From a virus, in IMG/VR virus record IMGVR_UViG_3300022602_004810, positions 1 through 64,000 of that record: DNA of 64,000 nucleotides. One strand, given 5' to 3'. Numbering within the stretch: position 1 is the stretch's first letter; every line of letters begins with the position of its first letter. The translations under genes and the position numbers were made by a program. Positions 24,583 to 33,383 of this stretch are shown piece by piece. Below the pieces are notes generated by a model. It was not told the DNA's origin, ran no database searches, and saw only the letters and a program-made list of their open reading frames with translations.

Positions 24583-24877
24583 AGCCCTAGAACAATTACA
24601 CGAAGAAGACATTTGGAGTGATGAGTGGGAAGAATGTGTTTACCGCAGTCAGCAAAATGATTGGAGTGATTATGACGAACACCCATGGGTTTGGTATATG
24701 GAAAAAAGTATACGCATAGGCGAAGGTTGGCATTTAGTTAAGATTAGTCCCGATCACAAAGACGTCACAGTTATCTACTATCTTAAATCAATAGATGCTA
24801 AATTCAAACATAGTAAAAATGAGTTTTTAATAGAAGATCATCAACACGCAATGATGGTAACATTAAAGTATGCGTAG
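24563..24877 (+). CDS. Micro-gene train member 10
   Basis: A 104-aa acidic, Trp-rich protein (LHEEDIWSDEWEECVYRSQQ) with tail HAMMVTLKYA. I use the ATG giving MKIPKNKALEQ; the longer frame is a shadow inside member 9. It overlaps member 11 by 8 bp. The LRW tail is replaced by LKY. The function is unknown. Confidence 0.65.
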   Translation: MKIPKNKALEQLHEEDIWSDEWEECVYRSQQNDWSDYDEHPWVWYMEKSIRIGEGWHLVKISPDHKDVTVIYYLKSIDAKFKHSKNEFLIEDHQHAMMVTLKYA

Positions 24878-25208
24878 AGTCATGGCCAGGGGAAGACAAG
24901 TGGGTAAATCAACATTAAGTTTAGCAGATCAGATGCTACAACATCAATCACAGTTGATGCAGCGTAGTATTGATCGTATGGTCATGGATGAGATTTGGTC
25001 TTTATACAAATACCGTGTAAGCAAATCATGGACTGATCGTAGGGGCCGCAAGATGCATCGTATAGCTGCCAATGATGAAGTACGCAAATGGTTAGACACA
25101 GAACACAGTCAATACGGTGTAAGTAACCCTGAGTGGTGGAAGTTTGAGAAACAAATTAACATCACTGACAAATTATTCACACTATTGGTCTTAAGGTTTG
25201 CTGAATGA
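24870..25208 (+). CDS. Micro-gene train member 11
   Basis: A 112-aa basic protein with an N-terminal helix (LADQMLQHQSQLMQRSIDRM) and a family C-terminal half (WLDTEHSQYGVSNPEWWKFE), ending LLVLRFAE. AAGGTT in the tail codons precedes the next ATG. An alternative ATG 12 bases downstream (MARGRQVGK) is possible. The function is unknown. Confidence 0.6.
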   Translation: MRRVMARGRQVGKSTLSLADQMLQHQSQLMQRSIDRMVMDEIWSLYKYRVSKSWTDRRGRKMHRIAANDEVRKWLDTEHSQYGVSNPEWWKFEKQINITDKLFTLLVLRFAE

Positions 25209-25414
25209 CTCCGTGGTTATATTTAAATGGTCTAATTAGTTCAGATCGCGCACCAGAGCACAATGAAGTATGGATGACTGCTAAGTTACAGGCTAAGTGG
25301 CCCGGTGATTATACTGTAGTTAAAGATATAGACTACCAATGGCATTATGTTGAATATAAAATGGTATTCGACAATCCCGCAGACGAAACAATGTTTAGGT
25401 TAAAATACGCATGA
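25205..25414 (+). CDS. Micro-gene train member 12
   Basis: A 69-aa protein (LISSDRAPEHNEVWMTAKLQ) with tail DETMFRLKYA. It starts and ends with ATGA overlaps. The middle (WPGDYTVVKDIDYQWHYVEY) gives alternating beta strands. It has the same plan as the other members. The function is unknown. Confidence 0.65.
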   Translation: MTPWLYLNGLISSDRAPEHNEVWMTAKLQAKWPGDYTVVKDIDYQWHYVEYKMVFDNPADETMFRLKYA

Positions 25415-25689
25415 GAGCGGCACCAGTAGAGCGACAACAAGTAGAACAACGGTTACTCAACGAAGGGTGGCAGGCTGTTCGCATACCCAAAGTGGAAGGT
25501 GATAACACGTGGAGCATTTACAATATGACGACGTGGTGCGAGCATACTCTTGGGCTAGGCAGACCAGAACCAGGCATTATTGGGCTCGGTTTGGGGGATG
25601 TTTGGTATGCGTTTAATTGGTTTGGATATTATAATTTTTACTTTAAACATGCCAAAGATGCCACAGCATTCGCCCTGAGGTGGGCATGA
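25411..25689 (+). CDS. Micro-gene train member 13
   Basis: A 92-aa protein (VERQQVEQRLLNEGWQAVRI) with TTWCEHTLGLGRPEPGI, similar to the TWCENAWGPER part of member 2, and tail DATAFALRWA. It starts by ATGA overlap. Its tail carries GAGGTG (25677-25682) three bases before the ATG of member 14. Confidence 0.65.
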   Translation: MRAAPVERQQVEQRLLNEGWQAVRIPKVEGDNTWSIYNMTTWCEHTLGLGRPEPGIIGLGLGDVWYAFNWFGYYNFYFKHAKDATAFALRWA

Positions 25690-25922
25690 GTATATTAGAT
25701 GGCGCTAATGGACGTAAGTTTATAGCATCAGGACCGTTTGATCACGAGATGCCCTATTACTATATAGTAATAGCCGACATTAGTCATTGGATGAAGAATG
25801 AAAAGGCCATATATGCGTGGATGGATGAGAATTTACCCAGAGGTAGACTTCATCAAGAAGGTATGACTCTGGCATTAGAAACAGAAGAACAACTAACAGC
25901 ATTTTTATTAAGGTGGGCATAA
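25686..25922 (+). CDS. Micro-gene train member 14
   Basis: A 78-aa protein (HWMKNEKAIYAWMDENLPRG) with the same plan as members 7 and 8 and tail EQLTAFLLRWA. It uses the ATG after the embedded GAGGTG. AAGGTG (25910-25915) in its tail is the ribosome site for the nucleotidase gene, six bases before that ATG. Confidence 0.7.
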   Translation: MSILDGANGRKFIASGPFDHEMPYYYIVIADISHWMKNEKAIYAWMDENLPRGRLHQEGMTLALETEEQLTAFLLRWA

Positions 25923-26413
25923 TGAAGACAATATTTTTAGACATGGATGGAGTAGTAAGTGACTTTGATGCTTACGCTGAACCACTAGTGGGATTTAGAA
26001 CACCAGGCGGTGTTAGGTATGATCAGGAAGGTTGGGAAAAGATTTCTGCAGAACCTAGATTATATAGTAAGCTAGAAACATGTCCTGGTGCTGATCGATT
26101 GGTAACTACTGTTCAAGATCTAGCAGAAGAATTTGGCTACGATGTTAAGTTTTTAACTGCTATCCCTAGACAAAATGATGTGCCTTGGGCATTTCATGAT
26201 AAAACAGAATGGATCAAAGCACGCTGGCCTAATATCCCTGTATGGTTTGGTCCTTACAGCAATGACAAGCAACAACACTGTCGCCCAGGTGATATTTTAA
26301 TTGACGACCGTCCTAGTAACATCGATGAATGGAATGCCGCAGGTGGTATTGGAATATTACACGTTAATTATAACGTAGATGAAACGCTAGTTAAACTATC
26401 TAGTGTAGTGTAG
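25922..26413 (+). CDS. 5'(3')-deoxyribonucleotidase-like HAD phosphatase
   Basis: A 163-aa HAD-family protein with motif I FLDMDGVVSDFD, motif II FLTAIP and the acidic motif DILIDDRPSNIDEW, in the order of the NT5C/deoxynucleotidase family. It should remove phosphate from deoxynucleoside monophosphates, adjusting the dNTP pool together with the ribonucleotide reductase encoded downstream. It is the last gene of the plus-strand unit and converges with the next minus-strand gene, overlapping it by 14 bp. Confidence 0.85.
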   Translation: MKTIFLDMDGVVSDFDAYAEPLVGFRTPGGVRYDQEGWEKISAEPRLYSKLETCPGADRLVTTVQDLAEEFGYDVKFLTAIPRQNDVPWAFHDKTEWIKARWPNIPVWFGPYSNDKQQHCRPGDILIDDRPSNIDEWNAAGGIGILHVNYNVDETLVKLSSVV

Positions 26414-26452
26414 CGTTTGCTGGACGAATATTTTCAGCGGATAGTTTAACTA
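26388..26452. repeat. 13-bp inverted repeat across convergent gene ends
   Basis: TAGTTAAACTATC (26388-26400) and its exact complement (26440-26452) flank a 39-bp spacer. Both arms are coding: they give LVKLS in the plus-strand nucleotidase and LVKLS in the minus-strand 80-aa protein. The transcript could fold into a long hairpin and act as a two-way transcription barrier. Confidence 0.6.
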
Positions 26453-26642
26453 AGAAGTTGATAATATCTTCTATGTTAGGATTAACTTCATCATCGTCTC
26501 CTAGAGTTTCTGGAAAACTAATGCCTTTAAGTTGACCTTCAGAGTTTATAACAAAAACAAAATCTTCTGGCTGTATATCATTAAGAACATCGTATTCATC
26601 TAGTTCTACTTCTATATCTAGTTCTTCTGTAGTTTTTGCCAT
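26400..26642 (-). CDS. Small acidic protein, unknown
   Basis: An 80-aa acidic protein (TTEELDIEVELDEYDVLNDI, ending with a short helix IEDIINFLVKLSAENIR). The ATG at 26642 has an AAGGAGATTGTA ribosome site; a longer frame lies inside the upstream gene and was rejected. It follows the 751-aa protein gene with an 11-bp overlap. The function is unknown. Confidence 0.6.
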   Translation of the reverse strand: MAKTTEELDIEVELDEYDVLNDIQPEDFVFVINSEGQLKGISFPETLGDDDEVNPNIEDIINFLVKLSAENIRPANATLH

Positions 26643-26652
26643 TACAATCTCC

Positions 26653-28908
26653 TTATCCCAATCCTTGTGGGCTCTTGCCACTCATTTGTGAATCTAATTC
26701 TGCTTTCATTTGAGGTAAAGCCTGTAATATTGTATACGCTGACTGTGTAGGATCGGACGAATTCGGATTAGCCTTAACTGTAGCATAAACAACATCGTAG
26801 GTGCCTGTAAACATTACCGCATAAGGTCCCCATCCATGGGATGAAGCTTCGCTACCATTTATTATTCGCCACAGATTATCAGTAGATGAATTAGCTATAG
26901 CTTCTATGGTTACTGTACCACCACTGGTACGTTGGAAATCTCTAGAAACTGTAATTGGATATGCCACATTTGTTGCGCCTGGTTCGGGTGGTGGCGGAGT
27001 AGTCTGTACTGGAGGAATACCGTTATCAGCAAGTAGTTTATTATTCTTACCTTCTGCTAGACTGGCTTTAATTGCTTCTCCACCAGGAGTTGCTGTATTA
27101 GCTAAATTATGCAGTATATCAGAAACGCCGCTACCGCTGGTGTCTGCCCCAAATTTATGCAGACTTTTAGCAAAGCTCATCGAAGTTCCGAGCGTATTTG
27201 GTGGCGGGCTAGTTAAATCAACACCTGCAACATTCGTTATCAGGTTTACCGCTCCTGCAATCGATGTAGATAGCAATGCTATAGCACTTGCTGCATCAGT
27301 TGTAACAGTTTTTAAAAAACTAGTAATACTAGGACCACCTGCTAGATGCTGAGTAAAGTCAGTCATATTAGGTAATCCCAATGGACCACTACCAGAGCCT
27401 GTCATTACATTTAGTGTAGGTTGATTTTTTGTTATTAAACTGTTTAAACTAGGAAAGGCCGCTGTGTGTAATGGTGTCTGAACTGACTGGATTTGATTAA
27501 ATAATGACCCAGCGGCACCTGCATCTTTTAATGTTCCTGCACCTATATCTGTTAGATGTGATGTTAACCCACTAACACCTCCCGTTAATCCAGCAATTGC
27601 AGATGGATCAGCTAGTTTAGTCGGATCACCTAAATCTTTAAGATTTTGAATGCCGCCTGTTAATGAAGGTAAACTTTGTCCAGGCGATAGTGATGCTCCC
27701 ATGGCTGTACTAGGTGTACTAAAACCAGTAGTAGTAAGACTATCTGCCGCAGATGTACTATTGCCTAGAACCAGTGTGCCTGCTTGCGAAGCAAACAAGT
27801 TCTTTTGTGTTTTACCAGCATTGGTTAAATCAGTACTAGCAGCATTTGCAGAATTTAATGCTGATTCAACGTCATTATTTCTAAAATTAACTAACTGTAG
27901 TTTAACAGCATCATCAGGTAACGGTGATATTTCATTTTTAGAAATGTTATTTGCATCTGTAAAACATTGTTGGAAATCTTGATATTCGGGTCCTAATATT
28001 GTAGGTTTAATTGCTGTATATTCTGCAAGACTTGTAGTACTTTGTATGAGAGGAATAGCCGTACCGTGTACCCAATCTACCCAGTTGTTTGCTCTAGTAA
28101 TAATATCCTGTAGTTCAGCTAGAATAGCATCAGCATTACTATCCCCTGTAGATTCAGTAGCGGCTATCTCGGGTGCTACATCAAATTGGTCAGCTACAAC
28201 ACTTAAAGCACTAGGGTCAGTAATGCCGCTCATTACTTGATTAATCTTGTCTGCGTATATAGGATTATCTAGATCATCTATAGGCACACCTGCATCAGCT
28301 AATCTTCTATTAACACCTGTGGCATTGGCTAGTTTATTATCAGTTAACGATTTAACTAATCCAAGACTACTACCAAAATCCTTAACATCGCCACCATTGT
28401 ACATAGTGCCTGTGGCCTGCATAAGTGCGCCAGCCGCTGGCAAACTACCTAAAGCATTTGACATGCCACGATCTGCAGCACTGCCCATGTCAGTAATACC
28501 TGGGCCAAGATCACTATAGTTCATGTTAGCCATAAAGTCAGATGCTTTACGTAGCTCTTGCGAATCTTGTATATGACCATGAAGTTGACTAAAGAAACTA
28601 CCAAAAGCCGCATGATTTGGCGAACTACCAAATCCCATGCTAGTATGAAATGAAGTTAAACTAGACAGTGTAGCTGTTGCAGCCGCACTATTTGCATCAG
28701 CTACGTTTGCTGATATTGTCTGTAACTGTGCTACTACATTGGCCACAGACGGTGCTAAACAAAGTGCTGAACCTTGATTAATTCCAATCATTGCGGTTAA
28801 TGTAGCAGGCGTTAGGGCCGATGCAGCTTGCCCTAACGTAGTTTTTTGATTTTCAGCTATTACAGTGCTAGCTTGCCCTGTAACAAGGCTTATATCGTGT
28901 TCAGACAT
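26653..28908 (-). CDS. Large Ala/Ser/Thr-rich probable virion structural protein
   Basis: A 751-aa low-complexity protein rich in Ala, Ser, Thr, Gly and Asn, with long predicted helices (VANVVAQLQTISANVADANS) and a Pro-rich hinge (QTTPPPPEPGATNVAYPITV). The C-terminus has a LysM-like stretch (GGTVTIEAIANSSTDNLWRI, then INGSE) where peptidoglycan or glycan might bind. The composition and size suggest a baseplate, tail-associated or injected head protein. The ribosome site is TAGGAATAAACA. No exact homologue is known to me. Confidence 0.6.
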   Translation of the reverse strand: MSEHDISLVTGQASTVIAENQKTTLGQAASALTPATLTAMIGINQGSALCLAPSVANVVAQLQTISANVADANSAAATATLSSLTSFHTSMGFGSSPNHAAFGSFFSQLHGHIQDSQELRKASDFMANMNYSDLGPGITDMGSAADRGMSNALGSLPAAGALMQATGTMYNGGDVKDFGSSLGLVKSLTDNKLANATGVNRRLADAGVPIDDLDNPIYADKINQVMSGITDPSALSVVADQFDVAPEIAATESTGDSNADAILAELQDIITRANNWVDWVHGTAIPLIQSTTSLAEYTAIKPTILGPEYQDFQQCFTDANNISKNEISPLPDDAVKLQLVNFRNNDVESALNSANAASTDLTNAGKTQKNLFASQAGTLVLGNSTSAADSLTTTGFSTPSTAMGASLSPGQSLPSLTGGIQNLKDLGDPTKLADPSAIAGLTGGVSGLTSHLTDIGAGTLKDAGAAGSLFNQIQSVQTPLHTAAFPSLNSLITKNQPTLNVMTGSGSGPLGLPNMTDFTQHLAGGPSITSFLKTVTTDAASAIALLSTSIAGAVNLITNVAGVDLTSPPPNTLGTSMSFAKSLHKFGADTSGSGVSDILHNLANTATPGGEAIKASLAEGKNNKLLADNGIPPVQTTPPPPEPGATNVAYPITVSRDFQRTSGGTVTIEAIANSSTDNLWRIINGSEASSHGWGPYAVMFTGTYDVVYATVKANPNSSDPTQSAYTILQALPQMKAELDSQMSGKSPQGLG

Positions 28909-28917
28909 TGTTTATTC

Positions 28918-29229
28918 CTAGGTAATAATGCCACTAGCTGCCGCAGGTTTAATGCCTGTTGTAGTTTGGATGTAGTGATTTTCTACATCTTTAATTGTTG
29001 GCGAGTGTAACATCACATGACCTTTGTCAACGGTCATACTCTTATTTAAGTCACTTGTGAATAGGCTTTGAATCAAACCAATGCCATTGGCACTTGGAAT
29101 TACAGTGCATGGTCTGCTGACTGTAAAACTAGTTGGTGTATCTTCTACAATTTTAGCGACGATTTCGTCACCGTTTACTAATTTGAAACTTACTATTGTA
29201 TCTTTATCATATGGTTTATTTGTTAACAT
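28918..29229 (-). CDS. LSm-like small protein
   Basis: A 103-aa protein. TIVSFKLVNGDEIVAKIVED, then TPTSFTVSRPCTVI has the strand pattern of an Sm/LSm fold (a VNGDEIVAKI hairpin followed by a bent strand). Similar small proteins occur in cyanophages and related phages. An RNA-binding, Hfq-like role is possible but unproved. It starts within the end of the glutaredoxin gene (14-bp overlap) behind a GGAGCGACTG site. Confidence 0.55.
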   Translation of the reverse strand: MLTNKPYDKDTIVSFKLVNGDEIVAKIVEDTPTSFTVSRPCTVIPSANGIGLIQSLFTSDLNKSMTVDKGHVMLHSPTIKDVENHYIQTTTGIKPAAASGIIT

Positions 29230-29479
29230 CAGTCGCTCCTATGCGTTCTTGAATTTGATCAGCGTTTAATCGCGCCAATCCTTGATATCCACCTTCCACT
29301 AACAATTTACCATTGTTGTAGATCTGTGGGGCTGTGCGGTGACCTTCATTGATCAACCATTCACGTGCTTCTGGATTCTCATCGATTTTAATTTCTTCGA
29401 ATTCAAATCCGTTAGTCTTTAGATAATGCTTGGCTTTGTCACAAAACGGACAATTGTTTTTTGAATATACTGTTAACAT
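29216..29479 (-). CDS. Glutaredoxin
   Basis: An 87-aa protein with the CPFC active site at about residues 10-13 (SKNNCPFCDKAKHYL), the TAPQIY cis-proline loop and the GGYQGLARL glutathione-binding segment. It lies 10 bp after nrdB and probably reduces the ribonucleotide reductase, as T4 NrdC does. I use the internal ATG; the longer frame overlaps the nrdB 3' end. Confidence 0.93.
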   Translation of the reverse strand: MLTVYSKNNCPFCDKAKHYLKTNGFEFEEIKIDENPEAREWLINEGHRTAPQIYNNGKLLVEGGYQGLARLNADQIQERIGATDVNK

Positions 29480-29489
29480 CTTTTCTCTC

Positions 29490-30590
29490 TTATAAACTTG
29501 GTAATGCGTCATAGTCAATACTATCGCCCATTACACCAATGACGTAGTTAGTTGACTCTGATTCTTGTAGGGCTGTTTGTTTTTTGCTGGTATCGCTGTG
29601 CTTGTTAAACCAAGGAATAGGTGTAGTCTTTGGCGCTGGGCTTTGATATTTAATGCCTACAGCTTTTAAGGCATCTACGGCTGTATAATCAACAAAATCC
29701 TTTAAAATATTGGCATTTAACCCAATAACTGGACCTTTTTGGAACAGATAATCGGCCCAATCTTTTTCTTCCTTGATAACGCTCAAATACATCTGATATA
29801 CTTCTGCTTCACATTCTACTTTAACAGCAGCAAAACGTGGATCTTCTTTGACCACTTGATTGATCAAGAACGCTGTCCACTCTTTGTGTAGTAACTCGTC
29901 TTGTAGAATCAAGCTGATAATGTTACCGTTACCAATAAAGATCTTGTTTTCAACCATGGCCAAACTGGTAGCAAATGATACCATAAAGCGGAATGCTTCT
30001 AGGCCGTAGCTGGCATGTAGGGCTAACCAAATAGCTTTGATGTGATCACGTTCTGCCACAGTTTCGCCCATTTCTTTGCGACAGTTAATAACATGTAAGG
30101 CATCATAATAATCACCAATATTACTAGCCATACCCACAATTTCTTCAGTATCGTGTATAGTATTAAACACATCTTTAGGCACATTATAGATATTACGAAT
30201 AATATGACTATAGCTCTTACTGTGAATGTTAGTTTCGAAGAAACTCCAGTTACTGATCAGTGCTTCTAGTTCCGGAATACTTACTACAGGGCCAAATACT
30301 TGATTAGGTGCGCGACCTTGTAGGCTGTCTAGAGCTGTTTGACGTAATAAGTTACTGGTAAAGATATGTCGCACTGCTTCACTAGCATCTTTAAAATCGT
30401 TAGCATCTTTAGTTAGACTAACTTCTTCTGGTTGCCAAAAGAATCCTCTGGCTGTGGTTTCAAAGTTAGCAATCTTATTATACTTAACTTCTTCAAAGCG
30501 TTGGATAGTTACAGGACCTGCTGGGTCAAGGAACATCTTACGTTGTAAATAGTTTGTTTTAGTACTTAAATTATATTGTTCTTTACTCAT
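29490..30590 (-). CDS. nrdB: Ribonucleotide reductase class Ia, small subunit
   Basis: A 366-aa R2 protein. Diiron and radical residues are seen: the Asp in ALDSLQGRAPN, Glu/His/Tyr in FFETNIHSKSYSHIIRN, and Glu/His in ILQDELLHKEWTAF. The C-terminal tail has YVIGVMGDSIDYDALPSL, including the Tyr that relays the radical to NrdA. It starts with an ATGA overlap with nrdA and supplies deoxynucleotides for phage DNA synthesis. Confidence 0.96.
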   Translation of the reverse strand: MSKEQYNLSTKTNYLQRKMFLDPAGPVTIQRFEEVKYNKIANFETTARGFFWQPEEVSLTKDANDFKDASEAVRHIFTSNLLRQTALDSLQGRAPNQVFGPVVSIPELEALISNWSFFETNIHSKSYSHIIRNIYNVPKDVFNTIHDTEEIVGMASNIGDYYDALHVINCRKEMGETVAERDHIKAIWLALHASYGLEAFRFMVSFATSLAMVENKIFIGNGNIISLILQDELLHKEWTAFLINQVVKEDPRFAAVKVECEAEVYQMYLSVIKEEKDWADYLFQKGPVIGLNANILKDFVDYTAVDALKAVGIKYQSPAPKTTPIPWFNKHSDTSKKQTALQESESTNYVIGVMGDSIDYDALPSL

Positions 30591-32905
30591 AGTTTACAGC
30601 TCTCGCAATCTTCTTCGATATATTCTTCTACTTGCACAGTTTGTGCTGGTGTTTCTTCTGCTACCGCTTTACTACCTTGTTTGTTAATCAAGCTATAATA
30701 AAATGTTTTAATACCCCATAATTGTGCCTGCATTAAATTTTTAGCAATTAGCGTAGTTGGTACTTTACGATCAGCCCAATGTGCTGGATTATAGAATGTA
30801 TTAGTACTAATACTTTGGTCAACGTAAGCTGCAATAACAGCCGCTGTCTTTAAATATGCGTCACAATCTTTTTGTTCCCACATCAATTGATATTTGTTTT
30901 TTAGTTTATTATATTCTGGAACAACTTGAATAAACGATCCTGCTTTTGATTCTTTAACACTGATTAGGCTCATTGGCATTTCAATACCGTTAGTTGAGTT
31001 AATAACAACACTTGAGCTTTCAACTGGTGCTACTGCCATTAGGGTAGCGTTACGTACACCATATTGCTTCATATCAGTACGTAGAGTTTCCCAATCTAAC
31101 TCTGGTGTAAAGTCTGCTAGTTCATTAGCACCCTTGGCACGTAATTCCCAAGGAAACACACCTTGTCCATAACGTGTTTTTGCTGAATCTTTACAAGCAC
31201 CGCGTTCTCGAGCTAACTCAACTGTGGCTTCTGTTAGGTAAAATGCCTGATGCTCCATCCATGATTTAACTTCTTGTAGGGCATCCTTTTCACCATACTT
31301 AAAACTACGTTTTGCGTGCCAATAAGCAAGGTTAGTAATACCAATGCCCAAAGGTTGTATTTCATCGTTAGACAATTTACTTTGAATACTTAAGAAATCC
31401 TGGTAGTCAAGTATATTACACAAACTGCGCTGAAGAATGCGACAAGCTCTGCGCATATCTTCGGGGTTTCTGAACGCTCCCCAATTGATAGACCCAAGCG
31501 TACACAAAGCGATACGACCATTATCATCATCCAAACGCTTGAATGGCTTAGTAGGTAATAGAATTTCACAGCATAAATTTGACTGATAAATTGTGTGGTA
31601 TTCTGGATCAAATGGTCCTTGGTTCATTACGTTGTCAATAAACACAAGATAGATACGTCCAGTATCAGTTCTCTCCTTGAGTATGCCACCTTTGAATACT
31701 TCTTCTGCACTCATTACTTTTTTACGTAGATCTCGACGACGTTCATACTTAACATAAAGCTCTTCGAATAGTTCTGCATTGCTATAGAATGCTTCATATA
31801 ATTCTGGTACTTCGTTAGGATCAAAGAATGTAATGTTTTCTTTGTTCTTAAATCTACGCCAGAAGAAGCTAGATAACACTACGCCATAGTCCATATGACG
31901 AACACGGGTTTCTTCTGTTCCTTGATTGTTTTTCAACACAATTAAATCATCAAACTGATGATGCCAGATAGGGTAAAACACAGTAGCTGATGCATTACGT
32001 ATGCCGCCTTGACTGCATGAACGTAAATCACCAAACCACTTCTTAAGGAAAGGAATCATACCCGTGTGCATGATCTCTCCGCCTCGTATAGGACTCCCTA
32101 AGGGGCGCAAACGACCTATTTCTAAACCAATACCAGCACGCTTACTTGCGTACTTGGCCATCATTTCTCCAGAAGCGAAGATGCTATCCAAGTCGTCATC
32201 ACTGCGAATAAGCACGCAGCTACTGAATTGTTTAGTCGGAGTGCCAAGTCCAGCAAGTACAGGAGTAGCAAGAGTAAAAAGACCATCGCTAGCCGCATTA
32301 TAATATTCCTTGATAAATTTTAAACGTTGACTAGGGTTTTCACTGTGGAAAACTGTAGCGGCAGCTACTATATAACGTATTTGTGGTGTTTCGTAAATTT
32401 CTTTGGTGGCACGGTTACGTACTAGATATTTTTCAATTAGTTGTTCAATAGCTGCGTATGAATATTGCTCATCTTTTTCATGCTCGAGCATATCATTCAT
32501 TTTGTTCCATTCTTCTTCTGTATACCAAGTAAGCAACTCTGGTGTATACAAGCCAACGTCAACATTTTTCTTAACAATATCTAATAGATGTGGCACTTGA
32601 TAGTCACCGTATACATCCTTACGTAGCATTGATAGGCGTTGTTTGCCTGCTACATACTGATAATTAGTATGGCCAACATCAGGATCGTGTTCTATATCAA
32701 TTAGGTCTACGGTAGCACGTAGGGTTAATTCATCAATTTCTCTAGTACTGATCCCATCGTAGAAGTGTGGCTGTGCTTTGATCTCGATCATCGATTGACT
32801 TACGTCTGCAATTCCTGCACATACTTTACTTACTTGGGCTTGCCATTTACTTACGTCTAACGGGACGATGGCTCCGCTGCGTTTTTTGACTTGAATGTTG
32901 CTCAC
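30587..32905 (-). CDS. nrdA: Ribonucleotide reductase class Ia, large subunit
   Basis: A 772-aa protein (E. coli NrdA is 761 aa). The N-terminal ATP cone is VKKRSGAIVPLDVSKWQAQV. Active-site parts are FSSCVLI (first Cys), SNLCCEI (Asn, Cys, Glu), ALCTLGSINW (second Cys) and GIKTFYYSLI (radical-relay Tyr pair). The C-terminal CESCKL redox pair is intact. The start is GTG behind AGAGGCAATCAA. It forms an nrdA-nrdB-glutaredoxin cassette. Confidence 0.97.
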   Translation of the reverse strand: MSNIQVKKRSGAIVPLDVSKWQAQVSKVCAGIADVSQSMIEIKAQPHFYDGISTREIDELTLRATVDLIDIEHDPDVGHTNYQYVAGKQRLSMLRKDVYGDYQVPHLLDIVKKNVDVGLYTPELLTWYTEEEWNKMNDMLEHEKDEQYSYAAIEQLIEKYLVRNRATKEIYETPQIRYIVAAATVFHSENPSQRLKFIKEYYNAASDGLFTLATPVLAGLGTPTKQFSSCVLIRSDDDLDSIFASGEMMAKYASKRAGIGLEIGRLRPLGSPIRGGEIMHTGMIPFLKKWFGDLRSCSQGGIRNASATVFYPIWHHQFDDLIVLKNNQGTEETRVRHMDYGVVLSSFFWRRFKNKENITFFDPNEVPELYEAFYSNAELFEELYVKYERRRDLRKKVMSAEEVFKGGILKERTDTGRIYLVFIDNVMNQGPFDPEYHTIYQSNLCCEILLPTKPFKRLDDDNGRIALCTLGSINWGAFRNPEDMRRACRILQRSLCNILDYQDFLSIQSKLSNDEIQPLGIGITNLAYWHAKRSFKYGEKDALQEVKSWMEHQAFYLTEATVELARERGACKDSAKTRYGQGVFPWELRAKGANELADFTPELDWETLRTDMKQYGVRNATLMAVAPVESSSVVINSTNGIEMPMSLISVKESKAGSFIQVVPEYNKLKNKYQLMWEQKDCDAYLKTAAVIAAYVDQSISTNTFYNPAHWADRKVPTTLIAKNLMQAQLWGIKTFYYSLINKQGSKAVAEETPAQTVQVEEYIEEDCESCKL

Positions 32906-32919
32906 TTGATTGCCTCTTT

Positions 32920-33381
32920 TTAATACTTGTCTAATTGTAAATCTTTACTTGAATATTGATACAACAAATCTAACTTTGACTCTTCAATCTGTTTTGTATT
33001 TACTATCTCAAACGGATAGTAATTAAGAATATATTTCCCACCATCGATCCATGCTAAATTGTATCTATTCTTTTCTTTGTAATCATAATAGGTGCGGAAC
33101 TCTACATCAACTGATTTATGACCAGTAAAATATATAGTATATATGATTCCTAATGCTTTAGCAATGTCGCAATAGTAGTTTTCGGCTAATAAAGTCCAAG
33201 GATCCGGCCAGATAGAAGGATTACTAGGATCTAAGTAGTAAGTAACAAATGGAGCTGTACTCCACATTTGGTTTAATTCAAGAATAGCTGTGGGTAGTGG
33301 TAGATCGCTTAAATGGTGGCGAATGTCTTTCCACTGCGCCAGTCTATCATTAACTCGCAGATTCCAAAAATTTGTCCACAT
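32920..33381 (-). CDS. Conserved-looking phage protein, unknown
   Basis: A 153-aa protein. Several Trp/Pro segments occur (FWNLRVNDRLAQWKDIRHHL, SIWPDPWTLLAENYYCDIAK), then GIIYTIYFTGHKSVDVEFR. Its pattern (WPDPW-LL-N-YC-A-LGI-YT) recalls a family in T4-like marine phages whose role I do not know. It lies 14 bp upstream of nrdA and 2 bp after a fibre-like gene. Enzymatic or assembly function cannot be decided. Confidence 0.6.
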   Translation of the reverse strand: MWTNFWNLRVNDRLAQWKDIRHHLSDLPLPTAILELNQMWSTAPFVTYYLDPSNPSIWPDPWTLLAENYYCDIAKALGIIYTIYFTGHKSVDVEFRTYYDYKEKNRYNLAWIDGGKYILNYYPFEIVNTKQIEESKLDLLYQYSSKDLQLDKY

Positions 33382-33383
33382 AA

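Noticed and set aside
20988-26413. Small-gene region as a toxin-antitoxin cluster
   Set aside because: Genes are not in toxin/antitoxin pairs and no known toxin or antitoxin motif is seen; the paralogous train fits better.
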